Part shown: piece by piece, positions 44,101 to 50,161 of the stretch
Position numbering within the stretch: position 1 is the stretch's first letter
Layout: every line of letters begins with the position of its first letter
Assembly: GCA_000403495.2 (NCBI GenBank)
Contig: KE159799.1
Location: 124,001 to 188,000, forward strand
DNA length: 64,000 nt
From: Lachnospiraceae bacterium 10-1
Lineage (GTDB): Bacteria; Bacillota; Clostridia; Lachnospirales; Lachnospiraceae
Reading direction: 5' to 3'
The notes under the pieces: model-generated
Seen by the model: only the letters and a program-made list of their open reading frames with translations
What the model was told of the DNA's origin: nothing
Databases searched by the model: none
Made by a program: the position numbers and the translations under genes

Positions 44101-46179
44101 ACATGTTGACTGCACTTCCTGCGTTTTGAATGCATTTTCCTTAATAGTTTTTATTGTTGACGCATCCGTAAATATAACAGTTCTAAGTGCATGGCACCCT
44201 TTAAATGCATTCGTTCCAATTTCAGTTACAGATGCGGGAATAGTTACCTGTTTTAAGCTGCAAATATCGTTAAAACTTCCTGCCTCAATGGATGCAATCC
44301 CAAAAGTTCCTATTTTTTCAGGAATCGTAATAATATCCGGCTCACTCGTCCCTCCACCAGCTGTCGCATCACGTTCAAGAATACCGAATTCTTCCAGCTT
44401 GCCAATATTATCTTCTCCCCCTCTGACCTTATAAAACACCTTGGCATAATTACCAGTCACGCCACCTACGTTCTCAACATCAGCATCGTGCTCATAAACA
44501 ACTCTTTCATACAGCTGCTCATTAGGATATTTATATGTTATTGCATTATTATTAGCAATGTTATGAATCTCTGACCTGCTTGGACCTTCAAAATAAAATT
44601 CTTCCGGAACCGTTTTTCTAAATTGTTCCCATGTATTATCTTTACATTGAGGATAGTCAGCTTGGCTTTGATTATGAAAAGAATCAAATTTAATTCTGGA
44701 ACCTGAATCTGTATCTGGTAATATCACCCGTTGTAATGATGTACACCCTTGGAACATATCAATTTCCAATGCCTCAGTTTCAAAATATCCATTTGGGAAC
44801 TCTACTTCAGGCAACGCTATGCAGCCCCTGAAAAGATGATTTCCCAACCATTTTAATGGAACAGATCCCAAACGATCTTGTGCCCCATTATCATCATAAA
44901 GTAAAAAATCCACTTTATCTAACTGTGTACAACCTTCAAAAGCACAATCCCCCAAATGAGATAATGTTTTAGATGGTAATTTAAAACTGGTTAATGATGT
45001 ACAATTATAAAATGCACCTTTCCCTATCGCATCCGCAGTAGGCATGACAACTTCACGTAATTGCCTGCATTCTGCAAATGCACCATTTCCAACTGTTTTT
45101 AATCCTGTTTTGAATACAATTTTACTTAATTGCGGGCAATTATAAAAAGTATAATCACTTATTCCCTCTAAATTTGCCTCTATATTTACAGTGGTAATAT
45201 AATTTTTATTAGCAAAAACTCCATCCCCAGTACCTGATCTGAAACCAGTCAGCTTCCAGCCTGTTCCTTTAGGTCCAATTGTTTCAGCTCCTATATATTT
45301 AACTGTAGCTCTTATCCCCCAATGTGACTGATCTTCTCCTGCTTCCAGCCACTGTGTATAATCGTCTTTATTCGCCCCGTCTTTAGGATGATAATATAAT
45401 TCATTTTCAGGTTTTGAACCCCAATTTTGCCTTTGGTTATAATAACACGGATAAATTCTCTCACCCAGCATTGGTTCACAAGTTGCCCTTGCTTCAACAG
45501 TTTCATAAACAGGTTTTCCATCCTTATCCACCACTAGATTGCCATTTTCATCTTTTTTTTGTCTTGTTTGCTCATATAGAATATAAAATCCTTTATCATC
45601 TTGCCGAATATCAGTAATTTTTTCAATATTCTCAATATCTATCCCATTAGGGCTACGATCTGTTGTACGATAATATGGACGCCCCGTACTTTCTTCAACT
45701 AATGGCTGATCACGTAATTTATACCCCATCAACTCATCATTGGCACTCACTAAGCAATAATATTCCACACCCTGATAGTTTTCTGAATAACTCCGATATG
45801 CTTCAAGTGTTGCTGGTATTGTCACTTCTGGATTATTTCCAAGATCATTATAATCTAAAATAACTGCCCCTGTTCCACCACGAATGTATGCAAACTTGAA
45901 CAAACCATCCCCAGAAGTATAAATAACCTGATTCTTCGTATCTCCTGTAGCCTCTGCCACGTAAGGCACTACGCTAGAGTATCCTTGTTCCGCTGATTGA
46001 ACTTCCCCTTGTGTAGAAGTAACTGCAACTTTAATTTTTTCCGTAACATTGGGGGCTGCTCCTAAATCCTGCACAGGAATCGCCGCCACCGTAATAGCAG
46101 AAGCCATAAACAACGCGCCAATCGTTTTTCTGATCTGTCTGCGTAACTTTCTGTTTTTCTTTTTTACACCCTTTTTCAT
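41122..46179 (-). CDS. Giant BspA-like surface protein with InlB-type repeats and sorting signal
   Basis: 1685 residues. Lys/Arg-rich start and signal peptide (LFMASAITVAAIPVQDLGA). A long series of LRR_5/BspA repeats runs through about 310-500, 600-690 and 850-1090 (for example VTEIGTNAFKGCHALRTVIF). Next come two to three InlB B-repeat-like units (TVIFLDGFDGKEL...GYLFTGWDKPHYD; YTFVKWLWAP), a Gly/Asn/Pro then Ser/Pro spacer, a second beta-repeat (KYTVSVSGGSGSGKYAAGE) and a Gly/Ser/Asn spacer. The module at about 1520-1640 resembles that in the next gene. The C-terminus is TPKTGDPIHPKWFLALG (from 1647), a hydrophobic stretch and KRDKVVVKSK. Cell-wall anchored, probably by the sortase encoded just upstream; an adhesin or host-contact role is inference. 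Confidence 0.93.
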   Translation of the reverse strand: MKKGVKKKNRKLRRQIRKTIGALFMASAITVAAIPVQDLGAAPNVTEKIKVAVTSTQGEVQSAEQGYSSVVPYVAEATGDTKNQVIYTSGDGLFKFAYIRGGTGAVILDYNDLGNNPEVTIPATLEAYRSYSENYQGVEYYCLVSANDELMGYKLRDQPLVEESTGRPYYRTTDRSPNGIDIENIEKITDIRQDDKGFYILYEQTRQKKDENGNLVVDKDGKPVYETVEARATCEPMLGERIYPCYYNQRQNWGSKPENELYYHPKDGANKDDYTQWLEAGEDQSHWGIRATVKYIGAETIGPKGTGWKLTGFRSGTGDGVFANKNYITTVNIEANLEGISDYTFYNCPQLSKIVFKTGLKTVGNGAFAECRQLREVVMPTADAIGKGAFYNCTSLTSFKLPSKTLSHLGDCAFEGCTQLDKVDFLLYDDNGAQDRLGSVPLKWLGNHLFRGCIALPEVEFPNGYFETEALEIDMFQGCTSLQRVILPDTDSGSRIKFDSFHNQSQADYPQCKDNTWEQFRKTVPEEFYFEGPSRSEIHNIANNNAITYKYPNEQLYERVVYEHDADVENVGGVTGNYAKVFYKVRGGEDNIGKLEEFGILERDATAGGGTSEPDIITIPEKIGTFGIASIEAGSFNDICSLKQVTIPASVTEIGTNAFKGCHALRTVIFTDASTIKTIKENAFKTQEVQSTCAHRTGLYPTTTAEKPYLYFVGVMLKEDGSDTETFKFAMSGTDGSKISHINSEDIWITCHSGWPTNLEVKYYSDPATQTGEAQLVGYPRYDRFKTNISAWVDALPYLKYASTDEKKEYVDMIDRVIRYNSGGLNAGEQDLTPNEQAFLAATLDITIPENVDSIWPGLFSGVNEDGIEVGEGGVNDQGQPIGALLGADKSIRSITINGVGELDSYTFKGCIGLRSAAIIGSRMVNDYAFEGCTALTEATIGSKLEDTGMRPFKGCTALNNINCFTPGNFTYNSGILYRNVNGGKEIVECLESRGKTGGSGLYTVGPDELQGVTAIKKEAFAECKGVAQVDLSKTSIGTISEGSFKEMELNSIVLPKSLSRIDADAFKDNATKRFIVYYKNSNPITMTKDAFQPLKGDPTIKGDREVIFQCSIPSNAATYAEDYEYITVSDEEVFEEFTVKFYNTPDYPASTNLELLSTQTIRAGEDAEEPSTEGLKCNNEKLMFIGWDKPFTNVRSDLDVLATYGSPQYTVIFLDGFDGKELKRETVSAGGSATLPDPPEHPGYLFTGWDKPHYDIQANTTIVAKYVDASGDASRFKVSFYLNEKENEEPWWETYASNGEIIRGPIPPTREGYTFVKWLWAPASSETGVKQDTSVYAQWAPGSGGNNPGGNPGGSGNPGGSSNPGGSSDPNATRSPKPTSSTSPSPSASPEVTKYTVSVSGGSGSGKYAAGEIVAVNAYYMGEGQAFDRWTSSTAGVGFSNPNATSATFTMPAANVAITATYKTGSGTSTNNNGGGGGAGTGGSSGGSGTTSNNGTTVEVTKPGISNTNYAGATVSGATDNFIVKVTEDQSATDAVVAALQARYGDISRIKYLPMDISLYDSTGRTRIADTTGITVNLTLPLPDDLVQYAGNNKVAAISNGALEDLNARFTTVGGVPCVNFTATHFSPYVIYVDTANLTEATIDTTPKTGDPIHPKWFLALGMACISLVLFFKRDKVVVKSKTA

Positions 46180-46197
46180 TGTAATACTCCTTTTAGG

Positions 46198-47427
46198 TTA
46201 CTTAATTCTTTTTGCTACTACCACAAATCTTCCGTCTGTCTGCGAATTATCACAGGTTGACAGTGTGAGAAGACTGTCTCCATAGCTTGCAGTCACTTCT
46301 GTGTCATACAGACTCATGGCTGCCATTTCCTTCATATAAGAATCAAATTCCTCTTCTGAATTTGCATTAATAAACTGGTAATATTTAAAAACCAGATCAT
46401 CTTCATTATACACCTGTGAACGGAACACGTACATTACCTGATATGTTGCCTTTTCATAAATACTGTCAAACTGTATCAATGAATGGGACTTTCCATAGGA
46501 TTCCTTTGCATACTGCTGTAAATTGCCAAACATATTCCCGGACTTCATGTGATGCCCGTATATGATCAGGTTAGTGGATCTGGGATAAATATTACAGTCA
46601 CAGTCCAAAAACAGACTGCCATTGTTATCACGCTCCTGATTAAAATTATGATCCAGATAATATTCATTGTCATCTGTCTGCATTACAGGGTAATCTATAT
46701 TTGTATCGTCAATTTTAAGCCATCCGATTAGCTTTTTATTCTTTTCATACAAAGTTTTGTATTCATCAAGCACATCAGGCAGTTGAATTGCTTCTTTATG
46801 TATGGAAAAAGGATTCTTTTCCTGATTGCTGACAAGAGCATCACTTCCCTTTAATTCCGCCAGCTGGTCATAACTCATGCTTGTTTTTGCACTGTTAAAA
46901 TAATAAATTCCAAAATATGCAAAGCTTGCAGCCGCAATAATCGAAGCACACATTACGATTATTTTCCGGTTTCTTTCTCTTTTATACAATTCCAGCAATA
47001 CCTGCGTCTGCATATTTTTGTCAAGATTTTGCAGACTGACATTTTTATCTGTCTTCCCGGCTGTATCCTTATTTTTCTTTTTTGCAGACAATTTATTTGC
47101 TGTTTTATTTGACTTTTTAGCTGATGCAGTCTTTTTCTTTTTTTTCTTTCCTTTTAACGCATCACCAGCATTCTCTGCTGTAATACCCTGTTTTTTTAAT
47201 TCTTCAATTTTTTCATAAATTTCATCATCAAAATCATTCCCCAGCGCCGACTCAAAACGGTAAGCACCGCTTTGCATTTCTCCAAAGAGCTGATATAGCT
47301 GTTTAGGATTATTTAGATCTATCTTCGCTTTGATGCTTTTGATCTTCTTTTCATCTCTTAATGCGGCCTCATAATCCGCGCGGGTGCGGAAACGCCTGCC
47401 GCCAACCGTCAGGTCATCTGCCGACAT
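46198..47427 (-). CDS. srtB: Class B sortase with a long cytosolic N-terminal extension
   Basis: 409 residues. Catalytic residues of a class B sortase are His292 (IIYGHHMKSG), Cys392 (SLLTLSTCDN) and Arg400 (DGRFVVVAKRI). A single membrane anchor lies at about 155-176, so the first 150 residues are cytosolic: a domain at 8-80 (RRFRTRADYEAALRDEKK...YRFESALG) and a Lys-rich linker (about 93-128). Most SrtB proteins are about 230-250 residues with only a short tail, so the extension is unusual. First gene of an operon with two proteins bearing the TP(K/D)TGD signal, which are therefore its likely substrates. Confidence 0.92.
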   Translation of the reverse strand: MSADDLTVGGRRFRTRADYEAALRDEKKIKSIKAKIDLNNPKQLYQLFGEMQSGAYRFESALGNDFDDEIYEKIEELKKQGITAENAGDALKGKKKKKKTASAKKSNKTANKLSAKKKNKDTAGKTDKNVSLQNLDKNMQTQVLLELYKRERNRKIIVMCASIIAAASFAYFGIYYFNSAKTSMSYDQLAELKGSDALVSNQEKNPFSIHKEAIQLPDVLDEYKTLYEKNKKLIGWLKIDDTNIDYPVMQTDDNEYYLDHNFNQERDNNGSLFLDCDCNIYPRSTNLIIYGHHMKSGNMFGNLQQYAKESYGKSHSLIQFDSIYEKATYQVMYVFRSQVYNEDDLVFKYYQFINANSEEEFDSYMKEMAAMSLYDTEVTASYGDSLLTLSTCDNSQTDGRFVVVAKRIK

Positions 47428-47459
47428 GACACACTTCTCCTTTATCGCATATATAATTT

Positions 47460-47487
47460 ATTTTACTACATCTCGAAATTAATTCAA
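47460..47487 (-). promoter_or_regulatory. Candidate promoter of the sortase operon
   Basis: Minus-strand TTGAAT (47482-47487), 16-base spacer, TAAAAT (47460-47465), about 33 bases before the ATG. A TTGACA also lies further upstream at poor spacing, so the exact promoter is uncertain. Confidence 0.4.
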
Positions 47488-47556
47488 GTATTTTGTCAAC
47501 ATATTGTGCAGGTTTTCTCACTGCAAGTCACAGAATCCCAATAAAATACAATACCA

Positions 47557-47585
47557 GAGCCTGTTTGGAATATAATTACAGGCTC
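47557..47585 (-). terminator. Hairpin after the Rpn nuclease gene
   Basis: GAGCCTGT/ACAGGCTC arms with a 13-base loop. The minus-strand tail is T-rich but interrupted (TGGTATTGTATTTT), so termination is likely but not certain. Confidence 0.5.
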
Positions 47586-47634
47586 CGGCATTTTAACCAT
47601 ATGGCATTCGTATGTAATATTTAGTGCATATTTA

Positions 47635-48489
47635 TCATTTCCAGTACTTCTCAAGGTATTCGTCAGCTTTCTCTTCTGCTAAATCAAACTTTTCCATTAT
47701 TTGATTCCTTGTATCTTCCTTAGAAATATGAAATTTTTTGCAGGTTTCTATAAGTGCCTCTATTCCCTGTTTTTTCCCCTGCTCTAATCCACGCTCCATC
47801 CCCTGTTCTATCCCCTTCTGAATACCAATATCAAGAATGTCCATCTTCACTGCCTCCCATTCTTCCGATTCCTTCACCTGTGTTACTATTTTGTCCAAAT
47901 CCAGCAATCGTTTATCCCTTACCTGAATTTCCGGATTGTTAATGTCAGTGCTTTTCATATATTGTAACAGACTTATCAGTTCTTTTGAACCGTTTTTACT
48001 GGTCATGTTCAGAAAAATTTTAGTGGTTCCGTCTTCCAGCTTAAGTCCTTCCACCTCTTCGCACTGCTCTGTAAATGTGTATTTTGCCAGATCTTTCTTA
48101 AATATATCATCCTGTGTGATAAATATAATCGTGGTGGACGGAAGATATTTGTATCTGGTTTTCTTTCCAGATTTCAATATGGGGCTGTCCATAAGTCCCT
48201 GATAAAATCTTGACCTTTTAGGAAGAGAATCCTGATCCGCACGATTCTGCATTTCCATATCAAACGCTCTCTCATCCTCCGATAAGGCCCATGCATCCAG
48301 ACGGATGGCTCGCCTGCCGGACTTATTTAAAATCACCTGTTCCACTTTCACTTCTTTTAGCCGAATATCCGGTTCTTCCAGAATAATGCTTAAGGTGTTC
48401 TGGTAAGCCTCCTTATGCTTCATCACTGTCAGGAAAAGGGCAAAATCACTTAAGTTTGCCGCTACATCATTGGTTTCTAAATTGTTCAT
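47635..48489 (-). CDS. Rpn/PDDEXK_2 family nuclease (recombination-promoting nuclease, putative transposase)
   Basis: 284 residues with the family order: N-terminal PD-(D/E)XK nuclease fold (FLTVMKHKEAYQNTLSIILE, IRLDAWALSEDERAFDMEMQ with the catalytic D...E-x-Q pattern) and a C-terminal tail of alternating G-x-x-x-G and charged residues (IQKGIEQGMERGLEQGKKQG) that varies in copy number in relatives. E. coli RpnA is a DNA endonuclease. The start at ATG 48489 follows GGAAAGGAA; the ATG six codons upstream lacks a site. No terminal inverted repeats or target duplications flank it, so it is treated as a stand-alone gene, often multicopy in gut Firmicutes. Confidence 0.88.
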   Translation of the reverse strand: MNNLETNDVAANLSDFALFLTVMKHKEAYQNTLSIILEEPDIRLKEVKVEQVILNKSGRRAIRLDAWALSEDERAFDMEMQNRADQDSLPKRSRFYQGLMDSPILKSGKKTRYKYLPSTTIIFITQDDIFKKDLAKYTFTEQCEEVEGLKLEDGTTKIFLNMTSKNGSKELISLLQYMKSTDINNPEIQVRDKRLLDLDKIVTQVKESEEWEAVKMDILDIGIQKGIEQGMERGLEQGKKQGIEALIETCKKFHISKEDTRNQIMEKFDLAEEKADEYLEKYWK

Positions 48490-48830
48490 ACACGTTCCTT
48501 TCCGCAAGAAGTGTATGCTGCTTCTTCTCTTTCACACCAGCCTTCCTGCCCTTGCTTTTTAATTGTAATTTGTGATTTCAAGCAGAAACTGCCGGATGTG
48601 CGATACGCACGATTTCATAGAAAAAATTTTTATAAAAATGAAAATTTCGTAGGAATATTGAAAATTCCTGCTATGTCTAAATCATATTATCTCTCTATAA
48701 TTTTGTCAATATTTTTACTAAAAATTAATAATTAAAATTTTGTTTTAATATTTTTCTTTTTAAGAAACACATACAAGCCATACCACATATGATAAACCAT
48801 AAAACAAAAAAATTTTGGAGGCAAATAAAT
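48490..48830. other. AT-rich divergent intergenic region with two inverted repeats
   Basis: 341 bases without a gene between the Rpn nuclease and the cysteine-rich peptide. It contains GTGCG-ATA-CGCAC at 48598-48610, an imperfect GGAATATT-g-AAAATTCC at about 48653-48669 and the promoter of the peptide. No open frame of note and no structured RNA that I recognise. Confidence 0.6.
48703..48732 (+). promoter_or_regulatory. Candidate promoter of the cysteine-rich peptide
   Basis: TTGTCA (48703-48708), 18-base spacer, AATAAT (48727-48732), giving a leader of about 90 bases. The surroundings are very AT-rich, so alternatives exist. Confidence 0.45.
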
Positions 48831-49073
48831 ATGAGTGATTTAACAGCTACTGGATGTGGATGCGGATCAAGCGTTAATAATGGAAATAATGGATGCTGCT
48901 CTATTATCTGGATTCTCCTTTTACTGTCCTGCTGTGGCGGATGTGGCGGTAACGGCGGCTTCTTTAACGGCGGCGACAATAACTGTGGTTGTGACATTAT
49001 CTGGATCATTCTCTTACTGTCCTGCTGTGGCGGCGGTAATGGATTTGGATTCGGATGCGGATGTGGATGCTAA
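48831..49073 (+). CDS. Cysteine/glycine-rich small protein with duplicated hydrophobic segments
   Basis: 80 residues, 14 of them Cys and about 22 Gly. Two near-identical units, CCSIIWILLLLSCCGG and GCDIIWIILLLSCCGGG, alternate with Cys/Gly/Asn-rich stretches; the protein ends FGFGCGCGC. The hydrophobic cores are too short (about 9 residues) to cross a membrane alone. The duplication is also visible in the DNA (48903-48940 and 48996-49033). It resembles small proteins that Lachnospiraceae genomes label chorion class high-cysteine protein HCB 13, and Bacillus YjcZ-type spore proteins in general style; function unknown. GGAGG lies 9 bases before ATG 48831, so the in-frame ATG 14 codons upstream is not used. 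Confidence 0.85.
   Translation: MSDLTATGCGCGSSVNNGNNGCCSIIWILLLLSCCGGCGGNGGFFNGGDNNCGCDIIWIILLLSCCGGGNGFGFGCGCGC
48903..49033 (+). repeat. Internal direct duplication in the cysteine-rich gene
   Basis: A 38-base unit at 48903-48940 recurs at 48996-49033 (93-base period), about 85 percent identical, beginning ATTATCTGGAT and ending CTGTCCTGCTGTGGCGG. Confidence 0.85.
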
Positions 49074-49108
49074 TTACAGCCAGCAATTCTTTTCATCATG
49101 TCTGAGGA

Positions 49109-49136
49109 GTAGGCTCTGAAAAGAGCCTACTTTTCT
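49109..49136 (+). terminator. Terminator after the cysteine-rich peptide gene
   Basis: GTAGGCTC-TGAAAA-GAGCCTAC followed by TTTTCT. The next gene begins 56 bases later, so partial read-through is possible. Confidence 0.75.
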
Positions 49137-49191
49137 GCATACCACGGAATTTTGAAACATAAAATATTGAAACAGGTGGGAAGGAGAAGTT

Positions 49192-49815
49192 ATGGATTCA
49201 AATGAGCGCAGTAAGGTAATTGCATTTGATACTCTCTTTTGCACCAATCATATACAGATGCTTAAAATCATACTATCTTATATGGATAACAAGACGCAAA
49301 AGTCAATGGCTGTCTACATTAAATTTCTGGAATTAAATTACACGATAGAATTTTTAAAAAAGCATCCTTATTCCCTCTGTGGATGTATGGAAAAAGAATC
49401 TTCTCCCGATATTTTTAAAATGTGCTCCGAACTGCTTCCCTACTGCACGGAAAACGAAAAAAAGCAAATAGAACAGATTCGAAGCATTTTTCAGGGAATG
49501 GAAATGTACAAGGAAATGTCAAAGACTATGGATTTAATGAAGGATTTTATGCCTGACATAAGCGAATTTACAAATTTTGTTCCTGATATAAATACTTTTG
49601 CAGCCTCAATGCAAAATTCTTCCTCAGAAGATACCGCAGACCATTCCGACACAGAGGCTGCTTCTTCTGAGTCAGGCGCCACCTTGCAGCCAGAATCGGA
49701 GCATTCTTCCAATTCTGCCGGCAGCTTTGACATGATGAACCTGCTAATGAATATGCTCTCCCCTGAGCAAAAACAAATGTATGAAATGTTTGGAGGTAAT
49801 CACCATGCAGAATGA
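49192..49815 (+). CDS. Acidic small protein of unknown function
   Basis: 207 residues, not recognised. N-terminal 90 residues look helical and contain five Cys (FDTLFCTNHIQMLKIILSYM, YSLCGCMEKES, FKMCSELLPYC). The middle (about 100-140) repeats F-M-P-D-I-S/F-V-P-D-I-N, residues 143-180 are a Ser/Glu/Asp-rich linker, and the end (MMNLLMNMLSPEQKQMYEMF) is an amphipathic Met-rich helix. No signal or membrane segment. A GGAG site precedes the ATG. The 3' end overlaps the next small gene by 11 bases, so the two are translated together. Association with the cysteine-rich gene suggests a shared, perhaps sporulation-linked, role (speculative). Confidence 0.8.
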   Translation: MDSNERSKVIAFDTLFCTNHIQMLKIILSYMDNKTQKSMAVYIKFLELNYTIEFLKKHPYSLCGCMEKESSPDIFKMCSELLPYCTENEKKQIEQIRSIFQGMEMYKEMSKTMDLMKDFMPDISEFTNFVPDINTFAASMQNSSSEDTADHSDTEAASSESGATLQPESEHSSNSAGSFDMMNLLMNMLSPEQKQMYEMFGGNHHAE

Positions 49816-50074
49816 TTGGATGAAAGACGAGTCTTTAAAAAATATTGATCCTTATAAACTTGAATTTCTCCAGGCGTTGATGTTTGAAAGCAGCAATTTG
49901 AAAAAAGAGCAGATGCTCCCTTTTTTAATGGCTGTTATGAAACGCGGACAGGAAAAAAGAGTTTCCTTCTCCGATAATGAAATAGATACCATCGTATCGG
50001 TGCTCCGCAAACATGCCTCGCCAGATGAAATTGGAAAAATTGAAAAAATTATGGCTATGCGTTCCAAAAAATAG
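49805..50074 (+). CDS. Small helical protein of unknown function
   Basis: 89 residues, not recognised; highly charged and probably all helical (LEFLQALMFESSNLKKEQML, DTIVSVLRKHASPDEIGKIE). The LEFLQAL...PFLMAVMKR part resembles the Met-rich end of the protein before it in spirit only. GGAGG lies 8 bases before ATG 49805, inside the coding end of the preceding gene, a translational coupling arrangement. No signal peptide. Confidence 0.78.
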   Translation: MQNDWMKDESLKNIDPYKLEFLQALMFESSNLKKEQMLPFLMAVMKRGQEKRVSFSDNEIDTIVSVLRKHASPDEIGKIEKIMAMRSKK

Positions 50075-50097
50075 TGTCCCGGAAAACAGTCATTGCT

Positions 50098-50160
50098 AAA
50101 AAATCCCACCTCCTGCAGCAATTCAATATATTTTTCACGCTTCAGGTAGTGGGATTTTTA
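50098..50160. terminator. Bidirectional terminator between convergent genes
   Basis: AAAAATCCCAC (50099-50109) pairs with GTGGGATTTTT (50149-50159), with an extra CCTG/CAGG pairing inside. U tracts on both strands serve the small-protein cluster and leuS. Confidence 0.75.
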
Positions 50161-50161
50161 C

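Noticed and set aside
43967-44434. Open frame of 155 codons on the plus strand inside the giant surface protein
   Set aside because: Antisense to the leucine-rich repeats; composition follows the complementary codons and there is no ribosome site or promoter.
38500-46100. Regular short repeats that could suggest a CRISPR array or tandem DNA repeat
   Set aside because: They are degenerate coding repeats of the LRR_5 type (about 23 residues) with no constant-length spacers.
47635-48489. Rpn-family gene as a complete mobile element
   Set aside because: No terminal inverted repeats, target duplications or partner genes are visible around it; kept as a nuclease gene only.
48725-49009. Proline-rich minus-strand frame opposite the cysteine-rich gene
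   Set aside because: The prolines and glutamines are just the complement of Gly/Cys codons; no ribosome site, and the plus-strand frame has a perfect one.
48831-49073. Bacteriocin or RiPP precursor
   Set aside because: No double-glycine leader, no modifying enzyme or exporter in the neighbourhood, and the hydrophobic units are internal duplications.
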